64,000 nucleotides of DNA from Enterocloster asparagiformis (GTDB taxonomy: Bacteria; Bacillota; Clostridia; Lachnospirales; Lachnospiraceae): NCBI GenBank assembly GCA_018380885.1, contig JAGZSY010000002.1:124001-188000 (forward strand). Reading direction: 5' to 3'. The notes under the pieces are model-generated. The model saw nothing but the letters and a program-made list of their open reading frames with translations, made no database searches and was not told where the DNA came from. Shown piece by piece: positions 8,060 to 18,107 of the stretch. The translations under genes were made by a program, and so were the position numbers. How positions within the stretch are numbered: position 1 is the first letter of the stretch; every line of letters starts with the position of its first letter.

Positions 8060-9172
8060 TCACTCCAATTCCCCTGCCACATCGGCCAGATACTTCCGGA
8101 TCGGCAGGTGCTGCGGACATCTCTGCTCACATTTCCCACATTTCAGACACTCCGATGCTCTGCCATGGCGCTGCGTCAGATTCCCGTAATAGGTTCCGGC
8201 CACCATATTCTGCTTTGCCCCGAACCGTTTCAGATTGTTATAGATTGAAAAATAGTCGGGAATCGCGATTTTTTTCGGGCAGTCGTCAATGCAGTAGCGG
8301 CAGGCGGTACAGGGGATTGCAATGCTGTTTTTTATCATTTCCGCCGCTCTCGCCACCGCCTCCTGTTCTTTTTGATTCAGAGGCCGGAAATGTTTCATAT
8401 AGCTGATATTATCCGCCATCTGCGCTTCGTCGCTCATACCGGACAGGACCATCATCACATTGTCTGGCGTCGCCGCAAACCGGATCGCCCATGAGGCAAC
8501 GGATAAATCAGGCTGGATACCGGTAAAAAGCGCTTTGGCCTCATTCGGAATATTGGCAAGGCTCCCTCCCTTTATGGGTTCCATCACAATAACGGGCTTA
8601 TGGTGCCTGGACGCAACCTCATAGCATTTGCAGGATTCCACTGCCCCGTCCTCCCAGTCCAGGTAGTTTAACTGGATCTGGACATATTCCATTTCAGGAT
8701 GCCTTGTAAGGATCTCATCCAGCAGCGCCGCCTTGTCATGGAAGGACAGTCCAATATGCTTTACCCTCCCCTGAGCCTTCAGCTCCTGTACAAACCGGAA
8801 CGCCTGGAAATCCTCCGCTTTCCGATAGGTCGGCTCCCCCAGCCCATGAAGCCAATAATAATCGATATAGTCAAGCCCCAGCCGTTTCAGCTGCTCATCG
8901 AAAAAGCCCTCCATTTCCTCTTTTTTCCGTATCATAAAGAGTGATAATTTATCGGTGATTGTGTATGAGGACCGGGGATACCGTTTCACGACCGCCTCCC
9001 GGAACGCAACCTCGCTGTTTCCCCGATGATAGGGCGCCGCCGTATCAAAATAAGTAAATCCATTTTCCATAAAGGCGTCCGCCATTTTTTTCGTTGTCTC
9101 AATATCAACCGCCGCATAATCCTCCGCAACAAGCTGTGGAAGCCGCATCAGCCCAAAACCTAACTTTTTCAC
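8060..9172 (-). CDS. aldo/keto reductase with C-terminal ferredoxin-like domain
   Basis: 370 residues. Residues 1-270 form the AKR barrel with YFDTAAPYHRGNSE (catalytic Tyr), YTITDKL (Lys) and YYWLHGL (His). Residues ~285-370 carry two cysteine sets, C-x2-C-x2-C-x3-CP (CTACRYCIDDCP) and C-x2-C-x2-C-x3-CP (CLKCGKCEQRCP), predicted to hold two 4Fe-4S clusters. This type may pass electrons between NAD(P)H and an iron-sulfur or flavin partner. It is a paralogue of the partial gene at 1-944. The neighbouring SDR and flavodoxin genes lie upstream on the same strand but are separated by 185 bases. Confidence 0.92.
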   Translation of the reverse strand: MKKLGFGLMRLPQLVAEDYAAVDIETTKKMADAFMENGFTYFDTAAPYHRGNSEVAFREAVVKRYPRSSYTITDKLSLFMIRKKEEMEGFFDEQLKRLGLDYIDYYWLHGLGEPTYRKAEDFQAFRFVQELKAQGRVKHIGLSFHDKAALLDEILTRHPEMEYVQIQLNYLDWEDGAVESCKCYEVASRHHKPVIVMEPIKGGSLANIPNEAKALFTGIQPDLSVASWAIRFAATPDNVMMVLSGMSDEAQMADNISYMKHFRPLNQKEQEAVARAAEMIKNSIAIPCTACRYCIDDCPKKIAIPDYFSIYNNLKRFGAKQNMVAGTYYGNLTQRHGRASECLKCGKCEQRCPQHLPIRKYLADVAGELE

Positions 9173-9356
9173 GTTTATATCCCCCTCGCTTTTTTATCTG
9201 ATTCAATTGTAACAACAAGCTTCTTACTTCGGAAGTTCGGATATGTTATCATGGTATTAAGTGAAAACTTATTGCAGGAGGTAAATATCAATAATCATCT
9301 CGCCTATGCGGAATCTGCAGGGCGAATATCGATCGGTTAAGCCTTTCCTCTATTTT
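9173..9356. other. intergenic segment with an 11-bp palindrome and an orphan ribosome site
   Basis: ACTTCGGAAGT at 9226-9236 is a perfect 5+1+5 dyad, the kind of site bound by MerR-family regulators, set between a minus-strand TACAAT (-10 for the reductase at 9172) and a plus-strand TATGTT. On the plus strand an AGGAGG at about 9277 is followed only by short frames, suggesting that a plus-strand gene was deleted here. Confidence 0.3.
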
Positions 9357-10187
9357 TTATGCCTCCGGCTTTAACGGTCCATAGTAATATGACGCCGTAG
9401 CCCCGCCGTCAATCAGGAAATCGGCTCCTGTGATGAAAGCTCCTTTTTTACTCATTAAAAGCTCCGCCACATTCGCAATCTCATCTGCAGTGCCAGGCCT
9501 TCCAGCCGGACATTTTGCAAACATGTTCCTGTAAAAGTCTCCTCTCGGGCCGTTAAATTCATCGATTGCCAACGGTGTTACCACGATGCCCGGGGAGATG
9601 GAATTGATTCTCGCGCCTCTTTCTCCCCACTTTACAGCCTCCGCCATCACGCGCTTTTCGTTGCAGCGCTTTGCCATCTGGTAGGCATGAAGCGTATCCC
9701 GGATGTTCTCCTGTTTCAGTATCTCAAGCTTCAGAAGCTCCTCTGCCGGGGTCGTGGCAAGCTGTTCATCCGCCTCGGCAGAAAGCGCGGGCATTCTGTG
9801 TCCGGACTGGCTGGAAATTGTCACGCCCACGCCGCCTTCTTTGATCACTCTGCCCACTTCCTCCAATAAAACAGCCGTTCCATACAGATCAACCTTCAAG
9901 ATAGTTTCCACCGGAGCCTGGCTCGGGGAAACCCCGGCCGCGTTCACCAGCATGGAAATCTCTCCATATTTCTTTGCCTTTGCTATCAGACTTACAATGG
10001 AATCCCTTGAGGATAAATCCATCTCCATAGGAACCGTGTCAAATCCCGCAGCATTCATGATTTTGGCAATAGACTGCCCGTTATGCAGGCTCTTATCCCC
10101 GATCACAATTTTCATGCCGTATCCCATTCTTCTGGCAATCGCCATTCCGATCTGTCCCGCTCCTGTTAAAATCATTACGTCCTTCAT
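9357..10187 (-). CDS. short-chain dehydrogenase/reductase
   Basis: 276 residues, classical SDR. The cofactor motif TGAGQIG lies at residues 8-14, NAAG near 84-87, the catalytic Tyr-x3-Lys as YQMAK, and the SPG turn as SISPGIVVTP. The C-terminus (ITGADFLIDGGATASYYYG) is the usual SDR end. A loop of about 30 residues between the NAAG strand and the active-site Tyr is long and acidic. NAD(P)-linked oxidation or reduction of an alcohol or ketone is expected; the substrate is unknown. It follows the flavodoxin gene by 17 bases, so they are probably co-transcribed. Confidence 0.92.
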   Translation of the reverse strand: MKDVMILTGAGQIGMAIARRMGYGMKIVIGDKSLHNGQSIAKIMNAAGFDTVPMEMDLSSRDSIVSLIAKAKKYGEISMLVNAAGVSPSQAPVETILKVDLYGTAVLLEEVGRVIKEGGVGVTISSQSGHRMPALSAEADEQLATTPAEELLKLEILKQENIRDTLHAYQMAKRCNEKRVMAEAVKWGERGARINSISPGIVVTPLAIDEFNGPRGDFYRNMFAKCPAGRPGTADEIANVAELLMSKKGAFITGADFLIDGGATASYYYGPLKPEA

Positions 10188-10204
10188 GTCCCTTATCCTC
10201 CTAT

Positions 10205-10963
10205 CTATTGCTGTCCAATTTCCTGCAGCCAGGCTGCGATCTCATCTTTTGTTCCTTCCTCTGCCGCTCTGCTTCCCCGAACAGCATAACCGTCTAAAAT
10301 CACAGACTGCGGACACAGCTCACTGACAACCGATACTCCGTTCCCAAATCCGCTTCCCTCATGGGAACAAAACGGGATGATAGTCTTTCCCGCCAAATCA
10401 TATTCTTCCAAAAATGTAGATACAGCCGCGGGAATCGTTCCCCACCAGTCAGGGAACCCGATGTAGATTACATCGTATTGATCCATATTTTCCACATGGG
10501 CGGCAAGCGCCGGTCTGGCGTTGGAATTCAGTTCCTCCTTTGCTTCATTGGTAGATTTGCGGTAATTCTGGGAATAGGCTTTCTCCGTCTGAATGGAGAA
10601 GATGTCGCCCCCGGTCAGCTCTTTTATCGTTTCCGCCATCGCTCGCACATTTCCAACCACTTCCCCGTCACGGACATTGATGCTGGCGGAAGAAACCGCA
10701 TCCACAGACGGCGTACCGCCTATATTTTCCGCCCTTGAAAAGTAGGCAACCAGAACCCGGCTCTCCGACACCGTCTCCCCCGCCTGGCCGGCGGCTGTTA
10801 CAAACTCTATCCGCTTTGCCGCCACCTCGGTTTTTGCAATTTTCTCCGCTTCTGTCACCGCGGCCGTTACCACCGGATGCTCCGCTGCATGGGTCCGCTG
10901 TCCGCATCCCGCTGTGTTCAGGCACATGGCGCATGCGGCTATTAAGATGATACTTTTCTTCAT
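10205..10963 (-). CDS. lipoprotein flavodoxin
   Basis: 252 residues. The start MKKSII is chosen because AGGAGG lies 8 bases upstream; the earlier in-frame ATG would bury the signal. Residues 1-21 form a lipoprotein signal ending NTAGC. A linker of about 50 residues leads to a flavodoxin fold with the FMN phosphate loop region VLVAYFSRAENIG and later IGFPDWWGTIPAAVSTFLEEYDLAGKTIIPFCSHEGSG, typical of flavodoxin_4. A flavodoxin tethered outside the cytoplasm would carry electrons at the cell surface. It is co-oriented with the SDR 17 bases downstream. A truncated relative is at 17101-17490. Confidence 0.9.
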   Translation of the reverse strand: MKKSIILIAACAMCLNTAGCGQRTHAAEHPVVTAAVTEAEKIAKTEVAAKRIEFVTAAGQAGETVSESRVLVAYFSRAENIGGTPSVDAVSSASINVRDGEVVGNVRAMAETIKELTGGDIFSIQTEKAYSQNYRKSTNEAKEELNSNARPALAAHVENMDQYDVIYIGFPDWWGTIPAAVSTFLEEYDLAGKTIIPFCSHEGSGFGNGVSVVSELCPQSVILDGYAVRGSRAAEEGTKDEIAAWLQEIGQQ

Positions 10964-11051
10964 TTGGTTAATCCTCCTATTCATATTTTACAATAGTCAA
11001 AAAAAACAGCAATTTGGATTTTGAATGGATTTGATCAGATTGGCTTATGCG

Positions 11052-11081
11052 AAAAAAGCCGCATCTATCGAATAGATGCGG
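11052..11081 (-). terminator. rho-independent terminator after LysR gene
   Basis: Minus strand: perfect 10-bp stem CCGCATCTAT/ATAGATGCGG with a 3-nt loop followed by CTTTTTT. It lies 17 bases after the LysR stop at 11098. Confidence 0.88.
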
Positions 11082-11097
11082 TCAAAACGGTTCTGTT

Positions 11098-11991
11098 TTA
11101 TTCTGTCACATAAATCAGTTTACGGAGCAGGTCCGCAAATTCTTCAATATAATAATTGGCGTTATCCACTTTCCAGAACGCGCAGTAATTTCTCTTAATC
11201 GGTTTTTCTCCCTTGTAAAGCGGTATTCTGGTAATCCCCGTATTCGGAGGCGGAAGGGTGCCCACACTTTCTACAGGCAGAAAGCCCCTGTTTCCGATTA
11301 CCATCAGCCGGCCTTCTTCCAGATTCTCCGCAAACAGAAAATTTCCGCCAAACCCCAGCGTGTTCTGGTAATATTCCTGCTCCGTGTTGCGCTGCTCCTT
11401 AGAGGAAATGAGGATACACGGGAACTGCCGTAATTCACTAATTTGCACCTGCCCCTTTGACCCCACTTTATTCCGGCCGGAAATCTCCACATAGCAGTCA
11501 CACCGCAAAAGCTGGTAGTTGACATACTCCTCTGAAAATGCCCTCCGCTGGTCACTCAGAACCAGATCCACTCCACCGGATCGAAGCTCCGTATATAATT
11601 CCTCATGGGTACCATTGACAATGCCAATGGATACCTCGGGATACAGCTCTGAAAATTCCGCAATCACCTGATGCAGCTCCAGGCCGCTGTAACAGCGCAG
11701 ATACCCAACACGCAGCTTCAATTCATGATCTTGGCCCAGACGTATGGTCTCCTGCCTTAAATTTTCAACCTCCTCAAGCAATCCCCGGCTGTGCCTGTAA
11801 AAGTATTCGCCCGCCGCGGTCAGATGAAAACGCCGGTTCTCCCTCTGGATCAGCTCTACTCCCAGTTCCTTCTCCAGCGCCTGAATCTGCTGGGAAATAG
11901 CGGACTGGGAGATAAACATCCGCTCCGCCGCCTCTGTAAAGCTGTTACAATCCACCACTGCAATAAAATATTTCATCTGTCTTAGAAGCAT
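11098..11991 (-). CDS. LysR-family transcriptional regulator
   Basis: 297 residues. The start MLLRQMKYF is set by GGGAGG at 7 bases and by the usual LysR opening; the longer in-frame extension upstream is promoter and leader. The HTH is at ~3-60 (SFTEAAERMFISQSAISQQIQALEKEL). The effector domain follows to residue ~295. It has its own promoter and terminator and so is a single-gene unit. Its target may be the flavodoxin/SDR unit downstream, which is inference from position only. It is less similar to the LysR pair at 1385 and 18108. Confidence 0.92.
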   Translation of the reverse strand: MLLRQMKYFIAVVDCNSFTEAAERMFISQSAISQQIQALEKELGVELIQRENRRFHLTAAGEYFYRHSRGLLEEVENLRQETIRLGQDHELKLRVGYLRCYSGLELHQVIAEFSELYPEVSIGIVNGTHEELYTELRSGGVDLVLSDQRRAFSEEYVNYQLLRCDCYVEISGRNKVGSKGQVQISELRQFPCILISSKEQRNTEQEYYQNTLGFGGNFLFAENLEEGRLMVIGNRGFLPVESVGTLPPPNTGITRIPLYKGEKPIKRNYCAFWKVDNANYYIEEFADLLRKLIYVTE

Positions 11992-12120
11992 ACGGCCACC
12001 TCCCGATACTGATCCCCGCAGGAAGCGAGCCGGGCGGACATGCCTGTATATCCATACGGCGACTGCCGCGAGAGTCAAATACCCCGCTGCCTGTGACGGG
12101 GCGTTTATCTGATATCTTTC

Positions 12121-12149
12121 ATCATACCAGAAAAATACAGTGGAAGCAA
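12121..12149 (-). promoter_or_regulatory. promoter of the LysR gene at 11098-11991
   Basis: Minus strand TTGCTT, a 17-nt spacer, TATGAT with TG one base ahead of the -10 (extended -10). It predicts a leader of roughly 120 bases before the start at 11991. Confidence 0.7.
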
Positions 12150-12185
12150 ACAACGGATTTGTGGCCGCGACATCAACAATCTTTA

Positions 12186-12500
12186 TCATCGGTTCTTCAG
12201 CGGCCTTTTTTCGGCAAAAAAGTCATAGTAAGCATGAGCTGTCATAATAAGGCCGGCACCATGTGCCAGATCTTCATGGAAGCTTCCCATAACATGCTCA
12301 ATGGTGTGGGCAGAAGTACAGAGCATATAATAAGCAGCCAGTGAATTGGCCAGCGCCATATTCTCGCGGGCTTCCCTGTTACTTCCGTCCTTATATGCAG
12401 CAGGCAGATATTTTGCGGCCAGTTCAATCGCCTTGAGTGCAAACATCTCCCCCATGGGATGCTCGTTTTTAGTGATGAGACTTTCAGAAGCGTGGAAGAG
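12186..12500 (-). pseudogene. C-terminal remnant of an iron-containing alcohol dehydrogenase
   Basis: One frame reads FHASESLITKNEHPMGEM, then FALKAIELAAKYLP, and HTIEHVMGSFHEDLAHGAGL, matching the C-terminal third of Fe-dependent (type III) alcohol dehydrogenases, including the metal-binding His region of HxxEHxxG type. The N-terminal two thirds are missing. The frame cannot be followed upstream of about 12500, and the MATE gene ends at 12577. The relic's stop lies about 40 bases upstream of the LysR promoter. Confidence 0.8.
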
Positions 12501-12576
12501 ACAGAGCCGCCGTCCATGACATTCTTACCATTCTGCTCTGCTCCACCTCCGCTGCCAAATTTCCGGCCTGTGGCAA

Positions 12577-13935
12577 TTATCTTGTAAGATTTCTAAGCCA
12601 TCCATATTTCCGATAATGGAGGACGGCCGCCGGAAGCTTCACAATCTCATCCAGATTGATAATCAGGAATACGAGAACTACCGGCAGATTCCAGACAAAG
12701 GCCGCTAAAAATCCGGCCGGAACTGCAAAGATCCACATGGTAACCGCATCACAGATCAGACCAAACTTAGAATCACCGCCTGCGGGAAACACTCCGGCTA
12801 TGGTTGTCATGTTAATGGACTTTCCGACCATATAACAGGCGCACAGAATCAGCATCCATTTAAGATATCCAGTAGCCTGCGGACTTAGTGTGGTGACCTT
12901 TACGATGACAGGGGTAAGCGCTATCAAAACCCCTCCGGACAGGACACCGCTTATGACAGCAAGCCAGCAGAGACGGCCTCCATATTCTTTCGCCTGCTTT
13001 AAATTTCCCATGCCTAACTCGTTGCCAACGATAATACCGCCGCCGTTTCCAAGCCCGGTACAAAAGCTGACAATCAGGTTTTTAACAATGTTAGCAATGG
13101 AGTTGGCTGCCACGGCATCGCTGCCCAAGTGGCCCATGATCACGGAATATGTAGTGAAGCCGCAGCCCCATACCAGATAATCGCCAAGCATCGGCATTGT
13201 ATATTTCCAATAGTCCTGCGCCAGATTTTCTTCTGTCGTAAAGCAATATTTTATGTGCAGTCTGGCCCGTTTTTCCCGCAGGGACTCAAGATAGGCCCAT
13301 CCCATTTCGATCAGCTTTGAGATGGACGTTGCCAGGGCCGCACCCGCAATCCCCATTTCAGGGAAAAACAGCAGCCCATAAATCAAAGCGGCGTTTAAGA
13401 AGATATTAATCACCACGGCAGCGGAGCCGATTACCATACTTTTAACGGCATAACCTGTATTTTTCAAAATGCACAGATAAATCTGGGAAATGCCGGTAAA
13501 CAGATACGATGACGCAACAACACGAAGATACACAATTCCACTTGATATCAGCTGCGGCTCATTTGTGAATACCCGCATCAGAGTTTCCGGGATAAAAAGA
13601 GTCGCCAGAAAGAATGCTGCGGATATCAGGAAAGATACTTTTATGACATAGGCAAAGATTTTTTCAATGGATATCATATCGCCCTTCCCGTAATACTGCG
13701 CTGCCAGAATGCTTGTTCCCATCGTCAGGCCGCCCATAAAAAGGTTGAATACAAAGGTGATCTGTCCGGCCAGTGATACGGCGGAAAGGGAGTCCTGATT
13801 CACAAATCCGAGCATCAGGGCATCCGATGCGCTGACTGCCGCCAGCATAAATTGCTGAAAAGCGATCGGCAGCACAAGTGAAAACAGTTTTTTGTAAAAA
13901 ACAGCGTTTTTAGCGCTCCATATTTTGGTTTTCAT
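12577..13935 (-). CDS. MATE-family multidrug/toxin efflux transporter
   Basis: 452 residues, 12 predicted membrane helices in two MatE repeats (LVLPIAFQQFMLAAVSASDA near the start; YTMPMLGDYLVWGCGFTTYS at the start of the second half). The start MKTKIW is set by AGGAGG seven bases upstream; a longer frame exists but lacks a site and adds non-conserved residues. It exports cationic drugs or metabolites with Na+ or H+. It is divergent from an AraC-type regulator, which probably controls it. A second, less similar MATE gene is at 47761-49122. Confidence 0.93.
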   Translation of the reverse strand: MKTKIWSAKNAVFYKKLFSLVLPIAFQQFMLAAVSASDALMLGFVNQDSLSAVSLAGQITFVFNLFMGGLTMGTSILAAQYYGKGDMISIEKIFAYVIKVSFLISAAFFLATLFIPETLMRVFTNEPQLISSGIVYLRVVASSYLFTGISQIYLCILKNTGYAVKSMVIGSAAVVINIFLNAALIYGLLFFPEMGIAGAALATSISKLIEMGWAYLESLREKRARLHIKYCFTTEENLAQDYWKYTMPMLGDYLVWGCGFTTYSVIMGHLGSDAVAANSIANIVKNLIVSFCTGLGNGGGIIVGNELGMGNLKQAKEYGGRLCWLAVISGVLSGGVLIALTPVIVKVTTLSPQATGYLKWMLILCACYMVGKSINMTTIAGVFPAGGDSKFGLICDAVTMWIFAVPAGFLAAFVWNLPVVLVFLIINLDEIVKLPAAVLHYRKYGWLRNLTR

Positions 13936-13965
13936 TTCATAACCTCCTGGTTTTATAATTGCGTA

Positions 13966-13982
13966 CCAACCAGTATAGTTGG
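13966..13982. promoter_or_regulatory. candidate operator dyad between MATE and AraC genes
   Basis: CCAAC and GTTGG arms with a 7-nt spacer lie in the 143-bp divergent control region. It is a plausible regulator site but short enough to arise by chance. Confidence 0.3.
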
Positions 13983-14078
13983 AATCTGTTGAAAAATCAG
14001 CGCTAAAACTTAATAAAAGCTGTGGTAAATTATAATATTCTATGGTAGCATAGAACCAATACGAGAGGAGGCTATTGC

Positions 14079-15515
<1,437 letters not shown>

Positions 15516-16543
15516 CCCGCTCCTTGCCAGGCCGCCCGGGCCATGACGACCACCAGCCTGTGAGGGATATAGGCTTCCTCCAGATAGGCCGTCTCCTCCG
15601 ATGTAAGGCTTAATTCCACAGCCCGAACCGCACCTTCTACGTGCCGGTACTTTGTCATTCCAACCACGGGCGATGCCACCTTTTCCAGAAGCCAGGCCAG
15701 GGCAACCTCGGTCATGGAAACGCCACGCTTTTCAGCCAATTCCGCCACGCGCCCTATGATCACCTGATCCTGCTGCGCGGTACCGTCATACTTGAGCTTT
15801 GCATAGCCGTCCTCTTCCAACCGCTTCGAGGTCTCGCCCGGCTTCCTGGACAGCCTGCCTCCCGCTAACGCGCTATACGGTGTCAATGCTATGTTCTCCT
15901 CCCTGCAGTACGGCGCCATCTCCCGCTCCTCCTCGCGGAATAGCAGGTTATAATGCCCCTGGATGGAAACGAACCTCGCAAATCCCTCCTTTTCCGCCAA
16001 TGCATTGGCCTTTGCAAGCTGCCATGCATAACAGTTGGAGATTCCGATATACCGGGCCTTTCCGGCTTTTACCACACGGTTCAAGCCATCCATGATCTCA
16101 TACAGCGGGGTCTGGTAATCCCACATATGGCAGATATATAAATCTACATAGTCCATGCCAAGATTTTTGAGGCTGCGGTTGATCATCCGTTCAATATGCT
16201 CCTGACCGCTGATTCCGCTCTCCACATCCGCTTTCGCCCGCGGCATGAATTTAGTGGCAACAACCACGTCCCGCCGTTTTGCATAGTCTCTGAGCGCCCG
16301 CCCTACATATTGCTCGCTGGTCCCGCCCTGATAGCCGACTGCCGTGTCATAGAAGTTCACTCCCAGCTCCAGTCCATGTTTTATAATCTCACGGGTGTGT
16401 TCCTCGTCCAGCGTCCAGCTGTGCTGCCCTTTCCCCGGTTCTCCGAACCCCATACATCCCATACAGATCCGTGAAACCGTCAAATCCGAATTTCCAAGTT
16501 TTGTATATTTCATTGCGTCTCCTTTCACGTCAGCTCACTCTGC

Positions 16544-16769
16544 CTAGTCCGGGTAGTTCTGTACGGCCTGTATGGAGAATAAGTCCCCTCCCGAAGCTTT
16601 TTTTAACAATTTCAGTCCATAGTGGGCGGTATAGATAAACAGCCCCATCAGGGCCAGATAGTCCAGGTAAAACAGAATCCTTGGCTCATCGTAATCCAGA
16701 AATCAGAAAGAGCAGAAGCAGTGTCATCGCAGCATCCAGCAGGATTTTGATTTTAGCCTTCCGGTTCAC
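16544..16769 (-). pseudogene. DUF4405 / flavodoxin chimeric remnant
   Basis: A GTG start at 16769 with GAGAGG upstream begins VNRKAKIKILLDAAMTLLLL, the first helix of a DUF4405 protein, and stops at 16686. In another frame the DUF4405 final helix follows (ILFYLDYLALMGLFIYTAHY), then a flavodoxin scrap (GGDLFSIQAVQNYPD) with TAG at 16544. Most of both genes is deleted and joined. It shows that a DUF4405-flavodoxin pair once stood side by side here. Confidence 0.65.
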
Positions 16770-17100
16770 GTCGTTCCTCTCTTTCAATACTTGCGGTACA
16801 TGGACTGCCGCATGGTCCGGTATCCATCCAGGTCCGTTCCCTTGTTTTGTCTTTATTATAAGTTTCAAAACATTTCATGTCTAATGCCTATGTTTTATCG
16901 TCTATGATACAGCTTCTGCATAACTGGATATAAACGCGCAACAAAAAACGGCCAGCATAGGCTGACCGGACAAAAAACGTTTAATAAAAACATCACATTT
17001 TACAATCTCATCTGCAAAATCCACTGTCGAATTGTGCTGGTATCGCTCCCCCTTTTCCCCTGCAGTGCATTGGCATTCGGACATGCGCTCCTGATGGATC
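16770..17100. other. intergenic stretch without a credible gene
   Basis: 331 bases holding the terminator at 16943-16967 and low-complexity A-rich sequence. A 60-codon minus frame through 16902-17084 lacks a ribosome site and crosses the terminator, so I do not call it. The sequence just after the truncated flavodoxin's stop does not resume a flavodoxin in any frame. Confidence 0.5.
16943..16967 (-). terminator. rho-independent terminator after truncated flavodoxin gene
   Basis: Minus strand: 7-bp stem GGTCAGC/GCTGGCC (one G·U) with a 4-nt loop, followed by GTTTTTT. It lies about 130 bases after the flavodoxin stop. Confidence 0.75.
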
Positions 17101-17490
17101 TTACGCTTCTCCTAAAACCGTATCATAATCTTCACTGTACGGGTTGGCCGGAACCAGCTCAAATAAGTCCGCTCCCATCTGTTTTCCGATTTCTTCGGCC
17201 ACATTCCGCGTGTTCCCTGACCAGGAAAAATAGACTACCAGACTGCTGCCTAACCCGGTATCCTCCGTTTCCCGACTGTCCGTTTCCTGCGTCTCCTGTC
17301 CTTCTGTTTCCGTGCTCTTTGACACCTCTGCATTCTCCACCGCCAAAGCCGCACTCTCCTGCGGCTGTACCGCCGTGGGCTCAACTGTCCGTGCACTATC
17401 AGTACCTGCGCTTTGACATGCAGTCAGCGCGCACGTCAGAATACCGGCGGCTGCCACCGCAAAGGCTCTTTTCAGTGTTGTTATAACCAT
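17101..17490 (-). pseudogene. truncated lipoprotein flavodoxin
   Basis: 129 codons. A lipoprotein signal ends LTAC at about residue 25. A long Ser/Glu/Thr linker of ~55 residues follows, then the flavodoxin N-terminus VVYFSWSGNTRNVAEEIGKQ with the FMN phosphate-binding S/T-x-T-x-N loop (SGNTRN). The frame stops after EDYDTVLGEA, where full-length relatives (such as 10205-10963) continue for about 100 more residues. FMN could not be held without the missing loops, so I call it broken. A terminator follows. Secreted short form cannot be excluded. Confidence 0.75.
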
Positions 17491-17493
17491 CAG

Positions 17494-17612
17494 CTACTCC
17501 ATTCCAAGCTTCATATAGTTTCCAATCATATCTCCGGCGCGCCTATCTCCCCACCACCATAGCCCCAACGCTACCAGCGGAACGGGTATCGGTCCAACAC
17601 CGAACCTATATT
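17494..17612 (-). pseudogene. unrecognised short hydrophobic frame, probable remnant
   Basis: The frame YRFGVGPIPVPLVALGLWWW, then GDRRAGDMIGNYMKLGME, ends in TAG at 17494. It has no ATG; a ribosome-site-like AAAGGAG lies at its left but is inside the MerR C-terminus. It may be the tail of a small membrane protein whose start was lost when MerR was joined to it. Not recognised. Confidence 0.3.
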
Positions 17613-17972
17613 CTACATCGTCTCCTTTTTTGATTGCCGTATCTGATATCTTAAATAATCCATCCGCTCCAGCTGCTTTTCCCGAAAATGAATCTCATCC
17701 AGGGCGCTGTCGCGTTTCCTGTTCAGCATGTGCAGCCGTCTATCCTTGGTATCCTCCCCTGCAATCAGAAGCCTCATATAGGTTTCCACTTCTTCATTGG
17801 CAAATCCGATATCATGCAGAGTCATGATCATACTCAAACGTTCCAGGTCATGATCGTCGTACTGCCAGTCTCCTATCACTTTTTTGACTGCGCCGCACAG
17901 CCCCCAGCTTTCATATTCCCGCAGAAGCTCAATCGGAATCTGATAGCGCTCGCTGGCCTCATATATGGTCAT
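17613..17972 (-). CDS. MerR-family transcriptional regulator
   Basis: 119 residues. Residues 1-70 hold the MerR winged helix (YEASERYQIPIELLREYESW, then YDDHDLERLSMIMTLHDIGF). A basic/acidic coiled-coil tail follows (~80-115, DEIHFREKQLERMDYLRYQI), with no metal-binding cysteines, as in the redox- or drug-sensing MerR group of Lachnospiraceae. It probably controls local oxidoreductase genes through long-spacer promoters. Its stop overlaps the short frame at 17494-17612. Confidence 0.88.
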   Translation of the reverse strand: MTIYEASERYQIPIELLREYESWGLCGAVKKVIGDWQYDDHDLERLSMIMTLHDIGFANEEVETYMRLLIAGEDTKDRRLHMLNRKRDSALDEIHFREKQLERMDYLRYQIRQSKKETM

Positions 17973-18107
17973 TTCATCTCTCCTTTCTCATTCCTTTACA
18001 GCGGATAAAACGATAGATGTCCCTTTCGGAACATCTATATTGTAATACCAGTATTTTAAAATATCTAATACCTGTGTCACATTTCAGAAAATGCGTTTTA
18101 AGCATTT

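Noticed and set aside
11992..12189. N-terminal extension of the LysR protein at 11098-11991
   Set aside because: The extension crosses a clear promoter; the start at 11991 has a ribosome site and the conserved LysR beginning.
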